Source of the DNA: Mycobacterium sp. | GTDB lineage: Bacteria; Actinomycetota; Actinomycetes; Mycobacteriales; Mycobacteriaceae | Assembly: GCF_004298145.1 (NCBI RefSeq) | Contig: NZ_SCRH01000072.1 | Location: 1 to 64,000 of the forward strand | Length of the DNA stretch: 64,000 nucleotides | Reading direction: 5' to 3' | Part shown: piece by piece, positions 21,993-31,345 of the stretch | Layout: each line of letters opens with the position of its first letter | Position numbering within the stretch: the stretch's first letter is position 1 | Translations under genes and position numbers: made by a program | The notes under the pieces: generated by a model | What the model was told of the DNA's origin: nothing | The model's input: the letters and a program-made list of their open reading frames with translations, nothing else | Databases searched by the model: none

Positions 21993-22057
21993 GGCCCGAT
22001 AGTAAGCCCGTGTCACGGCCCCGGACGGTGCCCGGGTCCGCATGACGTGGCGCCTGA

Positions 22058-22894
22058 ATGCAGGATGTTCATGTGCTCGACCACCCACGTACCGGCCAGC
22101 CGTTCGACTCTCCTGTTGGCGCGGGTACCGGATGGCCGGGTGATCCGGCCACACCGCAGACCGCGGTGGCGGCCGATGCCGCCCAGGTCGTCGCGTTCGC
22201 GGAACAGGCCACCTCGATACCCGAGCTCGATGCCCTGATCAGCGTGTGCCGGGCCTGCCCGAGGTTGGTCGACTGGCGCGAGGAGGTCGCCGTCGTCAAA
22301 CGCCGGGCCTTCGCCGATCAACCGTATTGGGGCAGGCCGGTACCCAGCTGGGGATCGGCGCGGCCCCGGCTGTTGATCGTCGGGCTGGCACCCGCCGCGC
22401 ACGGCGCCAACCGCACGGGCCGGATGTTCACCGGCGACCGCTCGGGCGACCAACTGTACGCGGCGCTGTTCCGGGCCGGTCTGGTGAACCAACCGACCAG
22501 CGTCGACGCCGCGGATGGGTTGGCTACCAAGCATATTCGCATCGTTGCGCCGGTGCGGTGTGCGCCTCCCGCCAACGCCCCGACCCCGGCCGAGCGTGAC
22601 ACCTGCTGGCCCTGGCTGCAGGCCGAATGGCGGCTGGTGTCCGACCACGTGCGCGCGGTCGTGGCCCTGGGCGGTTTCGGCTGGCAAATCGCGCTGCGGC
22701 TACCGGGCACCGCCGGTAGAGCAGCGGCGCGCAAGCCCCGGTTCGGCCACGGCGTCGTTGCCGACCTGGCGCCCGGTGTGCGGTTGCTCGGCTGTTACCA
22801 CCCGAGCCAGCAAAACATGTTCACCGGTAGGTTGACACCAGCGATGCTCGATGACGTCTTCCGCAAAGCAAAGGAACTGGCAGGGATCAAGTGA
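22058..22894 (+). CDS. udgB: Type 5 uracil-DNA glycosylase UdgB
   Basis: A 278-residue base-excision repair enzyme of UDG family 5. Motif 1 is GLAPAAHGANRTGRMFTGD near residue 108 (family 5 lacks the polar catalytic residue of Ung), and motif 2 is HPSQQNMFTGRLT near 247. Cysteines in SVCRACPRLV near 64 and elsewhere are placed for the family's 4Fe-4S cluster. It removes uracil and some other deaminated bases from double-stranded DNA. It matches Rv1259. The gene diverges from the FAD oxidase across 65 bp and overlaps the following FAD gene by 4 bp. Confidence 0.94.
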   Translation: MQDVHVLDHPRTGQPFDSPVGAGTGWPGDPATPQTAVAADAAQVVAFAEQATSIPELDALISVCRACPRLVDWREEVAVVKRRAFADQPYWGRPVPSWGSARPRLLIVGLAPAAHGANRTGRMFTGDRSGDQLYAALFRAGLVNQPTSVDAADGLATKHIRIVAPVRCAPPANAPTPAERDTCWPWLQAEWRLVSDHVRAVVALGGFGWQIALRLPGTAGRAAARKPRFGHGVVADLAPGVRLLGCYHPSQQNMFTGRLTPAMLDDVFRKAKELAGIK

Positions 22895-24018
22895 GCGAGG
22901 TTCTGGTATCCGGCGCCAGCGTGGCGGGTACGGCGACCGCGTTTTGGCTTGGGCGGCACGGCCATTCGGTGACCGTGGTGGAGCGCCATCGCGGGCCGCG
23001 GCCGGGCGGTCAGGCGATCGACGTGCGGGGTCCGGCGCTGACCGTGCTGGACCGCATGGGGCTGCTGGGTGCCGCCCAGAAGCGCAAGACGCAAATCCGC
23101 GGCTCCTCGGTCGTCGACCGTGACGGTAACGAAGTGTCCCGGGACACCGAAGCTGCGCTCTCTGGGCCCTCTGGGGCCCCTATCGATAGCCCCGACATCG
23201 AGTTGCTGCGCGATGACTTGGTCGAATTGCTTTACGGTGCAAGTCAATGGACGGCCGACTACATCTTCGACGACACCATCACCGCGTTGGATGACGATGG
23301 TGCGGCCGTCCACGTCACCTTCGAGCGCGCCCCGCCGCGCGAATTCGATCTCGTCATCGGCGCCGACGGATTGCACTCCAACGTACGGCGATTGGCGTTC
23401 GGGCCGGAAGAGGATTTCATCGAGCGGCTGGGCACGCATGCCGCAATCTTCACCGTGCCCAATTTCTTGGACCTGGACCACTGGCAGATGTGGCACTACG
23501 GGGACTACAGCATGGCGGGGGTCTACAGCGCGCGTAACAACGCCGGGGCCCGGGCCATGTTGGGTTTCATGGAGACGGATCTGCGGATCGACTACCGCGA
23601 CATCGAGGCCCAATTCGCCGAGCTGGAGCGGCGGATGGCCGGCGACGGATGGGTTCGCCCGCAACTGCTGGAGTACATGCGGACCGCGCCGGACTTCTAC
23701 TTCGACGAAATGTCTCAGATCAAGATGGACCGCTGGTCGCGCGGCAGGGTGGCGTTGGTCGGTGACGCCGGGTATTGCTGCTCGCCCCTGTCGGGTCAGG
23801 GAACCAGCATCGCGCTGCTGGGCGCCTACATCCTGGCCGGCGAGCTCAAGTCTGAAGGCGACGATTACGAACGGGGATTCGCCAACTACCAGCACGAGTT
23901 CGGCGACTACGTCCAGCGCAACCAATGGCTGGTCGTGGACAACATTCCGGGCGGTGCGCCGATACCGCAAGAGGTGTTCGATCGCATCGTCGCCTCGATC
24001 GTCCTGAAGGACTACTGA
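22891..24018 (+). CDS. FAD-dependent monooxygenase-like oxidoreductase (Rv1260-like)
   Basis: A 375-residue class A flavoprotein of the PHBH fold. It has an N-terminal dinucleotide motif in slightly altered form (VSGASVAGTATAFWLGR), the GADGLHSNVRR block near 155, and the FAD-ribityl motif VALVGDAGYCCSPLSGQG near 290, all typical of aromatic-ring hydroxylases and related dehydrogenases. The GTG overlaps the udgB stop in a GTGA junction, so it is co-transcribed with a DNA repair gene, as in M. tuberculosis (Rv1259-Rv1260). Substrate and link to repair are unknown. Confidence 0.9.
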   Translation: MSEVLVSGASVAGTATAFWLGRHGHSVTVVERHRGPRPGGQAIDVRGPALTVLDRMGLLGAAQKRKTQIRGSSVVDRDGNEVSRDTEAALSGPSGAPIDSPDIELLRDDLVELLYGASQWTADYIFDDTITALDDDGAAVHVTFERAPPREFDLVIGADGLHSNVRRLAFGPEEDFIERLGTHAAIFTVPNFLDLDHWQMWHYGDYSMAGVYSARNNAGARAMLGFMETDLRIDYRDIEAQFAELERRMAGDGWVRPQLLEYMRTAPDFYFDEMSQIKMDRWSRGRVALVGDAGYCCSPLSGQGTSIALLGAYILAGELKSEGDDYERGFANYQHEFGDYVQRNQWLVVDNIPGGAPIPQEVFDRIVASIVLKDY

Positions 24019-24072
24019 GCCGCATCGCGCCGGGTCGGGAACGTTTGCGGGCCCGCGCGCGTTGACGCCATC

Positions 24073-25104
24073 GTGCGTCTTTCCGTCCTTGATCTCATCC
24101 CGGTGCGCAGCGACCAGACGACCGGCGACGCGCTGGCGGCAACCGTGCAGCTGGCCCAGGCCGCGGATCGGCTGGGTTTTACCCGCTACTGGGTGGCCGA
24201 GCACCACAACATGCCCTCGGTCGGTGCCACCAGCCCGCCGGTGGTCATCGCTTATCTGGCCGCGCAGACCTCGCAACTACGGCTCGGCTCGGGTGGGGTG
24301 ATGCTGCCCAACCACGCGCCGCTGGCGGTGGCCGAGCAGTTCGCGCTGCTGGAAGCCGCTGCTCCGGGCCGCATCGACCTCGGCATCGGCCGGGCACCGG
24401 GATCCGACCCGGTGACCTCATATGCCCTGCGCGGTGGGAATGACGGTCGGGACGTGGAGAACTTCCCCGAATATCTCGACGACGTGGCCGCGCTGATGAG
24501 CGCCCGCGGCGTGCGGGTTGCGTTGCGCTCGGGCGATTACACGCTCAAGGCCACTCCGGCCGCCACGACCGAACCGCGCCTGTGGCTACTGGGTTCGTCG
24601 ATGTATTCGGCGCATTTGGCCGCCGCCAAGGGGTTGCCGTACGTGTTCGCACATCACTTCTCCGGCAAGGGAACCGAAGAGGCGCTCGAGCTTTACCGCT
24701 CCCGATTCAAGCCCAGCGCCGTGGCCGCGGAGCCGCTGACGTTCTTGACGGTCAACGCGACGGTGGCCGAAACCCGGGAGGAGGCAACGGCGTTGATGCT
24801 GCCCAACCTGCAGATGATGGCCAGGCTGCGGACCGGGCAGCCGCTCGGGCCGGTGCCGCTGGTCGAGGAGGCCGCGGTGGCCGAGTTGACGGGGCAGCAG
24901 CAGCGGATAGTCGAGAGCGGTCTGCAAGGCGCCGTTTTGGGTGCGCCGGCGGAGGCCGCCGAGCAGGTCCGGGCGCTTGCCGAACGGTTCGGCGTCGACG
25001 AGGTGATGGTGAACCCGGTGGCGTCGGCCCGCCGCGGCACGGACCCTGACGCCGCGCCGGCGCGCGTCGCGACGCTGGAGCTGCTGGCCAAAGAGCTGTT
25101 CTGA
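24073..25104 (+). CDS. Luciferase-like (LLM-class) flavin-dependent oxidoreductase
   Basis: A 343-residue TIM-barrel enzyme of the bacterial luciferase superfamily. It opens with LSVLDLIPV and YWVAEHHNMPSV near residue 40, then GSGGVMLPNHAPLAVAEQFA and RIDLGIGRAPGSDP near 105, typical of the FMN-dependent, single-component-annotated MsnO8/YhbW-like group. Substrate unknown. It starts with GTG 54 bp after the FAD gene and probably belongs to the same operon. It is not in this position in M. tuberculosis, where the Ddn-like Rv1261c lies here instead. Confidence 0.88.
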   Translation: MRLSVLDLIPVRSDQTTGDALAATVQLAQAADRLGFTRYWVAEHHNMPSVGATSPPVVIAYLAAQTSQLRLGSGGVMLPNHAPLAVAEQFALLEAAAPGRIDLGIGRAPGSDPVTSYALRGGNDGRDVENFPEYLDDVAALMSARGVRVALRSGDYTLKATPAATTEPRLWLLGSSMYSAHLAAAKGLPYVFAHHFSGKGTEEALELYRSRFKPSAVAAEPLTFLTVNATVAETREEATALMLPNLQMMARLRTGQPLGPVPLVEEAAVAELTGQQQRIVESGLQGAVLGAPAEAAEQVRALAERFGVDEVMVNPVASARRGTDPDAAPARVATLELLAKELF

Positions 25105-25111
25105 CTCCCTG

Positions 25112-28100
25112 TCACGCCCGCGGGTTGGACCGGCTGGAGTGGGGGTCTGGCGCGTGGGCGGCGATCCAGTCGCGTAAGTCGTCCGGCGGCAGGGGCGGGC
25201 TGTGCACGAAACCCTGGGTGATCATGCAGCCGTACCGCCGCAGGGCGTGCAGGGTGGCCTCGTTTTCGACACCCTCGGCGACCAGGTCGGCGCCCAGGTT
25301 GTGCGCCAGCGCCACCGTGGACCGCACGATGGCGACCGATCGCGTGTCGTGAACCAACCGCGTTACGAAAATCCGGTCGAGTTTCAGCTCGTCGACCGAA
25401 ACCTCTTGCAGGCGAGCCAATGACGACCAGCCAGTGCCGTAGTCGTCGATCGATATGCGAATCCCCAAGCGCTGCAATGCGGCGACGGTGTTGCGAGATC
25501 GCACGGAATCCACCAGTGCGCTCTCGGTGATCTCGAGAATGAGCGCGTCTGCGGGTAGGTGGTAGTTTGCCAGCAGCTGCTCGACGGTACCGACGAGCTC
25601 GATGTCGAGCAGGTTGGTCGTCGACAGGTTCACCGCGACAGTGAGCGTGACGCCCTGCTCACGCCAGCACCGGACCTGCTGGAGAGCCATGCTCAGTGTG
25701 CGGTTGGAGATCTTGCGCATCAGTCCGGCGCGTTCGGCGACCGGCAAGAACTCCTCCGGTAGCAGTGTTCCGCGGGTGGGATGCTGCCAGCGCAGCACCG
25801 CCTCGACACTGTGAACGCTGCCGTCGCGCCCGTCGATCTTGGGTTGGTAGTGCAATCTCAGCTCGTCGGTGTCGAACAATGCCGTCCGCAGTTCCTCGAT
25901 GAGGTTGGGGTCGTTGTTCCGATAGACCTCAAACGACGAGTCGTAGACCGCGATCTTGCTTCGGGCGGATTTCGCGTGTGCCATGGCGGTCTCGGCGCGG
26001 CTCAGCAGCTCTTGCGGATGGTCGCAGTGGTCGGGGCACAGCGCGATGGCGATGCGGCCTTCGACTTGCACGGTGATCGGATCCAAGGCAATCGGCTCAC
26101 TCAAAGCTTCCAGCAGCCGGCCCGCCTGAGCGCTGGCGGCGGTGAGATTGGCCCCGTCCGCGAGCAGCACGGCGAACTGGTCATCACCCACGCGCGCGAG
26201 CAGGTCGTCGTGACGGACACTGCCGGACAACCGGTTTGCGATATGGCACACCAGCTCATCGCCGAATTGGCGACCGATCGAGTCGGTGATCTCGTGAAAA
26301 TCGCTCAGGCTCAACAACAACAATGCCCGCCGTGCGGGTGCTCGGCTCGGTATCGACGTGGGCCCCGCCGCCGCAGAGGCGGGCAACGCAGTCAGGGCGC
26401 TCGCCAGTGAGTGCCGGTTCGGCAGCGCGGTCAGCTCATCGATCACGGCGTGCTTGCCGCTCGTTTGCAGCAGGCTCGCATCCCGGAGGGTCAGCGAGAA
26501 CCGCCCGGCCGCCACGATCAGGCTCAACGCTGCCAGTGTCGCGGCGGCTCGCGAATCATGCGCCAGGACAATCACTCCCAGCGCCGCAACGGAGGTCGCC
26601 ACCGCGGTGACATACGGGCTGAATCGGTGTCTGGGTAGTGGCGCCGTCGGCGACGAAGGGGACCAACTCGCCATCGCGATGAGTATCGACGACGCGGGCC
26701 AGCAGGCATCCAGCAAAGAGCCGACCCGATATGAGCCGGCGGTCGTCCGGAACAGATAGGCCCCGTCCGCCACCGCAAACAAGACCAATCCGGCCACCAG
26801 CAGCACCCAGCGAATCTCATTGCGCCAAGCGAGTATTGGTAACATGCCAGCGGCGAGGGCCAGGAGCACCAGATCAACCCACGGGTAGGCCAGACCCATC
26901 CATACGGTCGCCGGTGTGCGTAACGTCGCCGCTCGGATGGGACCCTCCGTCAAGGCCGCGGCCACCGCCGCCAACGTCAGGGCGCACACCACCGAATCGA
27001 GCTGAATCGGGATCGGCAGCCGCTTGAACCGTGCCCGCATGAGCAGCAGCAGCCCGGCATAGACGAATGGGTAGTACGCCAGGTACACCGGGTCGGCCAC
27101 CGACGGGGATCGGCCGTTGGGTACCCACAGGGCGTAGACGATGTCACCCGCGGCCGAGAACGCCATACCGGCGGCGATCAGTGACCACGCCAACCGGTCG
27201 GCCGGTACACGGTACGCGCGAAGGCCAATCAGACCGGCCGCCGACACGTTCAGCGCCGGGTACAGCGTCGTCGCCGAGAACATGCCATGTCCGGCGTCTG
27301 GATGTACGAGGCTGGACACGGCGAAGGCGATCACGCCGATCGCCAGCACCGCGAAGGCGCCCTGGACACCTCGCGGTGGCTGACGGGCAGCGTCGGTGAC
27401 ATCGCTGGGGGGCGGGTTCGATGTTGCTGTCGCGACGTCGGGAACCGGCGGCGACGCCTGGGCGCTGGTGCTGCCGGCCACGCGCGATGCGACGGCGGAT
27501 CCCCTCGAGCCGGGAGACGGCGGAAACGCATAGGGCAGAGGCAGGTCGGGCATGAAGCTGCGGATACATTGCCCGCCTTCACGTTTGGCGGCGTACATGG
27601 CCAGGTCGGCATGCCGCAGCAGCTGATCGACCGTGCACACCGACGCACCGGTGCACACCGTGAATCCGATGCTCGGCCGGACCGTGATCGGAATGCCGTC
27701 GATCAGAATGGCCCCGGCGAATGCGTCGAGGATCCGGTGCGCGGCCGCCTGCGATTCTTTGACGGAAGCCTCGATGACCGCCGCAAATTCGTCGCCACCA
27801 AGGCGGGCGATGGTGCCACTTTCCCCCAACGCCGCGGTGAGCCGCCCGGCCACCCGGACAAGGAGTTCGTCGCCGGCCGGATGGCCCAGGGCGTCGTTGA
27901 CCGATTTGAAGTTGTCGAGGTCCAGGCACAACACCGCGATGGGCATGCCGTCGGGATGCTGGCGCGCGACGGCCTGTTCCAGCCGCTGCAGGAACAGCGC
28001 TCGATTGGCCACACCGGTCAGGTGGTCACGAAAAGCCTCCCGCGCGACTTCGGACAACAGATTCTGGTTGTCGACCAGGACGACGAATTGCCGGGCCAGG

Positions 28101-29044
28101 ACGGCGGCAACCAGTACGCCCAGAGCGGCGAGCATGGGGTTGTGCAGCGAATTGCCCGCCACGTGCGCCCAGCCCACCGCGGCGGCGAGGATCAGCGGCA
28201 GGTAGGGCAGCCATAGCCGGGCCCGGAACTCGATCTCATCCGGCGATGCCGGCGTGGGACGCTCGTGCGCGGCGGCCAGTGCTGCCAGCGCCAATATGGC
28301 CAGCCCCGCCACTCGGACCAGGTCACCGGCACCGCCCGTGTGATAGCTGGCGATGCCGGTATAGAAGACCAGCACCATGTCGGCGACGCAGATGGTCGCG
28401 ACGCCAGCGGCCAGCAGGCTGCGGCTGGGCCGGTCGCCGGGACGAGCCCGGGACAGCATCAGGATCGCGGTCGTCACCTGGACGACGTCGGCGAAGACCT
28501 CCGCCAGCGTCACCAGCCGCGCACCGGAATGCTCCCGCAGCTGCGCTTCGACCACGAACACCCAGGCGATGACGAACAGCGACGTCGCCACGATGAGACC
28601 GTCGAGAAGCAGACGCCGGGGACTGTTGCGAGACAACTGGGACAGCAGCACCAACGACGTCATGGCGCCGACCGGCCACAACAGCAGCACGAACTCGGCC
28701 GCCGCAGGGTGGGTGGCGTGGTCGAATTCCGGGCGCACGTCGTAGACCGCCCAAATGATCTCACCGGCCGCCCAGCCGAGCAGCGCCGTTACCAGCGCCA
28801 GCCAGCCGTATCGCTGCCGCGGGGCCTTGAAGCGGGCCGCGCGCCCGGCGTATGCCGCCGTGATGACCAGGCATACCGCGATGACGAACCCATTGGCCGG
28901 ATGCGTGCCGTAGGGACCGCGCCATCCCCAGAACGACGACAGCAGGATCAACGACCCGGCTGCGCCGTATACACCGGTGAGGAGCCACCCCGCGGGCGCG
29001 GGCACCCCGGACCGTCGCCACGGATTCACCACCCGCCGTTTCAT
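25112..29044 (-). CDS. Membrane c-di-GMP protein: TM-GGDEF-TM-degenerate GGDEF-EAL
   Basis: A 1310-residue membrane protein with two sensor-cyclase modules in one chain. Counted from GTG 29098 (18 residues longer): membrane helices about 37-340; an intact GGDEF domain about 345-515 (RLGGDEF, 434-438) with no RxxD inhibitory site before it; a Pro/Ser linker; a second membrane block about 578-865; a GGDEF-like domain with GDDQF at 971-975 but an RxxD at 962-965; and an EAL domain about 1065-1310 with EAVLRW, LEITESAL, IDDYGTG, DELKLD and VAEGVEN. It may both make and degrade c-di-GMP. ATG 29044 is chosen because GGAG precedes it by 5 nt. It is absent from this place in M. tuberculosis. Confidence 0.9.
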   Translation of the reverse strand: MKRRVVNPWRRSGVPAPAGWLLTGVYGAAGSLILLSSFWGWRGPYGTHPANGFVIAVCLVITAAYAGRAARFKAPRQRYGWLALVTALLGWAAGEIIWAVYDVRPEFDHATHPAAAEFVLLLWPVGAMTSLVLLSQLSRNSPRRLLLDGLIVATSLFVIAWVFVVEAQLREHSGARLVTLAEVFADVVQVTTAILMLSRARPGDRPSRSLLAAGVATICVADMVLVFYTGIASYHTGGAGDLVRVAGLAILALAALAAAHERPTPASPDEIEFRARLWLPYLPLILAAAVGWAHVAGNSLHNPMLAALGVLVAAVLARQFVVLVDNQNLLSEVAREAFRDHLTGVANRALFLQRLEQAVARQHPDGMPIAVLCLDLDNFKSVNDALGHPAGDELLVRVAGRLTAALGESGTIARLGGDEFAAVIEASVKESQAAAHRILDAFAGAILIDGIPITVRPSIGFTVCTGASVCTVDQLLRHADLAMYAAKREGGQCIRSFMPDLPLPYAFPPSPGSRGSAVASRVAGSTSAQASPPVPDVATATSNPPPSDVTDAARQPPRGVQGAFAVLAIGVIAFAVSSLVHPDAGHGMFSATTLYPALNVSAAGLIGLRAYRVPADRLAWSLIAAGMAFSAAGDIVYALWVPNGRSPSVADPVYLAYYPFVYAGLLLLMRARFKRLPIPIQLDSVVCALTLAAVAAALTEGPIRAATLRTPATVWMGLAYPWVDLVLLALAAGMLPILAWRNEIRWVLLVAGLVLFAVADGAYLFRTTAGSYRVGSLLDACWPASSILIAMASWSPSSPTAPLPRHRFSPYVTAVATSVAALGVIVLAHDSRAAATLAALSLIVAAGRFSLTLRDASLLQTSGKHAVIDELTALPNRHSLASALTALPASAAAGPTSIPSRAPARRALLLLSLSDFHEITDSIGRQFGDELVCHIANRLSGSVRHDDLLARVGDDQFAVLLADGANLTAASAQAGRLLEALSEPIALDPITVQVEGRIAIALCPDHCDHPQELLSRAETAMAHAKSARSKIAVYDSSFEVYRNNDPNLIEELRTALFDTDELRLHYQPKIDGRDGSVHSVEAVLRWQHPTRGTLLPEEFLPVAERAGLMRKISNRTLSMALQQVRCWREQGVTLTVAVNLSTTNLLDIELVGTVEQLLANYHLPADALILEITESALVDSVRSRNTVAALQRLGIRISIDDYGTGWSSLARLQEVSVDELKLDRIFVTRLVHDTRSVAIVRSTVALAHNLGADLVAEGVENEATLHALRRYGCMITQGFVHSPPLPPDDLRDWIAAHAPDPHSSRSNPRA

Positions 29045-29251
29045 GACCGCTCCAGCCACTCCCCCCGCTGTGTGGTGAAGAAACGAACACTTCACCACGA
29101 GTTACAGGGCATTAAACCGCTGCGCATGTGCGCGAAGTGTGGCTTTTGCCAGGTTGGTGCGACGCTGGCCGTGCTCGGGTGGGGCCAGCCGTCGCAAACG
29201 CGCAGTCGACGAGCCCCGATTTGCTCCACGAGGGGACGACCCGCAATGGGC

Positions 29252-29686
29252 TTAGTCCGGCTGACTTGCGTCGATCCGGGCCAGCGCGTTGCGCAGAATC
29301 TGGCCGGTGGCGTCCCGATCGGGGTCGCGGCGAAGCAGCAGTCCTTTGGCCACCGACAGCTTGTCGCCGTTGCGGCGCGGCAAGACGTGCAGGTGGATGT
29401 GGAACACCGTCTGGAAGGCGGCGCTGCCGTCGTTGATGGCGATGTTGGTCGCGTCGGCCAATTCCGTCGTGCGCGCCGCCCGGGCGATGCGCTGGCCCAG
29501 GGTGATCATCCCGGCCAGCGTCTCCGGCGCGGTGTCGGTGAGATCGACGCTGTGCCGTTTCGGCACCACCAGCGTGTGGCCGCGGGTGAACGGGCGGATA
29601 TCGAGGATCGCCAGGTAGTCATCGTCTTCGTAGATCCGGATGGCCGGAGCTTCACCGGCGACGACCGCACAGAACACGCAGGACAT
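29252..29686 (-). CDS. HIT-family nucleotide hydrolase (Rv1262c-like)
   Basis: A 144-residue histidine-triad protein. The triad HIHLHVL lies at residues 96-102, with the N-terminal SCVFC and the GHTLVVPKRH block typical of the HINT/Fhit branch. It should hydrolyse adenosine phosphoramidates or dinucleoside polyphosphates; the physiological substrate is unknown. ATG 29686 matches the M. tuberculosis start MSCVFC; a GTG nine bases upstream is possible. It diverges from the amidase across 84 bp. Confidence 0.92.
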   Translation of the reverse strand: MSCVFCAVVAGEAPAIRIYEDDDYLAILDIRPFTRGHTLVVPKRHSVDLTDTAPETLAGMITLGQRIARAARTTELADATNIAINDGSAAFQTVFHIHLHVLPRRNGDKLSVAKGLLLRRDPDRDATGQILRNALARIDASQPD

Positions 29687-29770
29687 GTGGCCCACGGTAC
29701 TGGCTGCTCCGCCGCGACCACGCCGAGGCCAGCGGCGGCCCGGCGCGATTTAGGGGGATACGCTGCCGCA

Positions 29771-31156
29771 GTGAACGATCTCGCCTTCGCCGGCGCGGCG
29801 GCACAAGCGCGCATGCTGGCCGACGGCGAACTGACCGCACCGGAGTTGCTCGAGGTCTACCTGGAGCGGATTGTGCAGCTGGACAGCCAGCTGCGTTGCT
29901 ACCGCGTGGTGCTCGCCGACCACGCTCGTTACGAGGCCGCGGTGGCGCAGGACCGGCTGGACGCCGGCGAACGGCGGCCACTGCTCGGCGTGCCGATCGC
30001 GATCAAGGACGACGTCGACGTCGCCGGGGAGGTGACGACGTTCGGCAGCGGCGGACACCGGCCCGCGGTGACCTCCGACGCGGAGGTGGTGCGCCGGCTG
30101 CGCGCCGCGGGCGCCGTCATCATCGGCAAAACCAATGTGCCCGAGCTGATGATGCTGCCCTACACCGAGTCGTTGACCTTCGGAGCTACCCGTAATCCGT
30201 GGGATCCCAGACGCACACCGGGCGGCAGCAGCGGGGGCAGTGCCGCCGCGGTCGCGGCCGGGCTGGCTCCGCTGGCGTTGGGATCCGACGGGGGTGGCTC
30301 GATTCGCATCCCGGCGACCTGGTGTGGCGTGTTCGGCCTGAAGCCGCAACGCGACCGGGTGTCGTTGGAACCGCATGACAATGCCTGGTACGGGTTGAGC
30401 GTCAACGGCCCGATCGCCCGGACGGTGATAGACGCGGCCTTGTTCCTGGATGCGACCTCGACGGTGCCTGGGCCCGAAGGGGAGTTCATGAGTGCGGCGA
30501 CGCGCAACCCCGGTCGGCTGCGAATTGCGTTGAGCACCAAGGTCCCGACGCCCCTACCGGTCCGGGTCGGCAAACCGGAGTTGACGGCGCTCGACCAGGC
30601 CGGCGCGTTACTTCGCGATCTCGGCCACGACGTCATCACGGCCGACCCGGAATATCCGGCCTCGGCGATACTCGCCAACTACCTGCCTCGTTACTTGCGC
30701 GGCATCTGCGACGACGCGGACGCCCTGGCCCATCCGGAACGTCTGGAAACGCGTACCCGCAACATGGCCCGCCTGGGGTCGTTCTTCTCGGACCGTCGCA
30801 TGGAGGCGATCCGAGCGGCCGAGGGGGCCGTGATCTCGCGGATTCAGGCGATCTTCGACGACGTCGACATCGTCGTCACGCCCGGAACCGCAACGGGCCC
30901 ATCGCGTATCGGCGCCTATCAACGGCGCGGCGCCGTGTCGACGCTGCTGAGGGTAGGGCAGTGCGTTCCCTACCAACAGATCTGGAATTTGACCGGACAG
31001 CCCGCCGCGGTGGTTCCGTGGGACTTCGACGGAGACGGCATGCCGATGTCGGTCCAACTTGTCGGCCGGCCATATGACGAAGCGACGCTGCTGTCGGTGT
31101 CGGCGCAGATCGAAGCCGCCCGACCGTGGGCGTTGCGCCGGCCGCCGGTGTCGTAA
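29771..31156 (+). CDS. amiB2: Amidase AmiB2
   Basis: A 461-residue amidase-signature hydrolase. The Ser-cisSer-Lys triad is visible: K79 in IAIKDDVDV, the cis-Ser in GGSSGGS (153-154) and the nucleophile S177 in GSDGGGSIRIP. It would hydrolyse carboxamides to the acid plus ammonia; substrate unknown. It matches Rv1263. GTG 29771 is chosen because it gives the family length and because TACGCT (29759-29764) ends 6 nt upstream as a -10-like box, suggesting a leaderless mRNA. The open frame continues far upstream but only as an antisense shadow of the c-di-GMP gene. Confidence 0.94.
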   Translation: MNDLAFAGAAAQARMLADGELTAPELLEVYLERIVQLDSQLRCYRVVLADHARYEAAVAQDRLDAGERRPLLGVPIAIKDDVDVAGEVTTFGSGGHRPAVTSDAEVVRRLRAAGAVIIGKTNVPELMMLPYTESLTFGATRNPWDPRRTPGGSSGGSAAAVAAGLAPLALGSDGGGSIRIPATWCGVFGLKPQRDRVSLEPHDNAWYGLSVNGPIARTVIDAALFLDATSTVPGPEGEFMSAATRNPGRLRIALSTKVPTPLPVRVGKPELTALDQAGALLRDLGHDVITADPEYPASAILANYLPRYLRGICDDADALAHPERLETRTRNMARLGSFFSDRRMEAIRAAEGAVISRIQAIFDDVDIVVTPGTATGPSRIGAYQRRGAVSTLLRVGQCVPYQQIWNLTGQPAAVVPWDFDGDGMPMSVQLVGRPYDEATLLSVSAQIEAARPWALRRPPVS

Positions 31157-31174
31157 CAGCGGACCAGCCCCCGC

Positions 31175-31345
31175 GATCGGGTGGATCTACGTGCGCCGAC
31201 CCGCATCGCCCGGCTGCGCCGCGCTCACGATCGGCGCGGTCTACGCGCGCCGACCCGCATCGCCCGGCTGCGCCGCGCTCACGATCGGCGCGGTCTACGC
31301 CCGCCGACCCGCATCGCCCGGCTGCGCCGCGCTCACGATCGGCGC
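31175..31345. repeat. 54-bp tandem repeat array, three full copies
   Basis: GATCGG recurs at 31175, 31229, 31283 and 31337, an exact 54-bp period. Units contain GACCCGCATCGCCCGGC and TGCGCCGCGCTCAC and differ only at a few bases. The core matches the arrays at 1-120, 8221-8321 and 15558-15763. The last copy overlaps the 3' end of the convergent glycosylase gene and provides its stop codon. Confidence 0.95.

Noticed and set aside
28265..29770. Long N-terminal extension of the amidase
   Set aside because: It is antisense to the c-di-GMP gene and the HIT gene and carries no domain; amidase family length is reached from GTG 29771.
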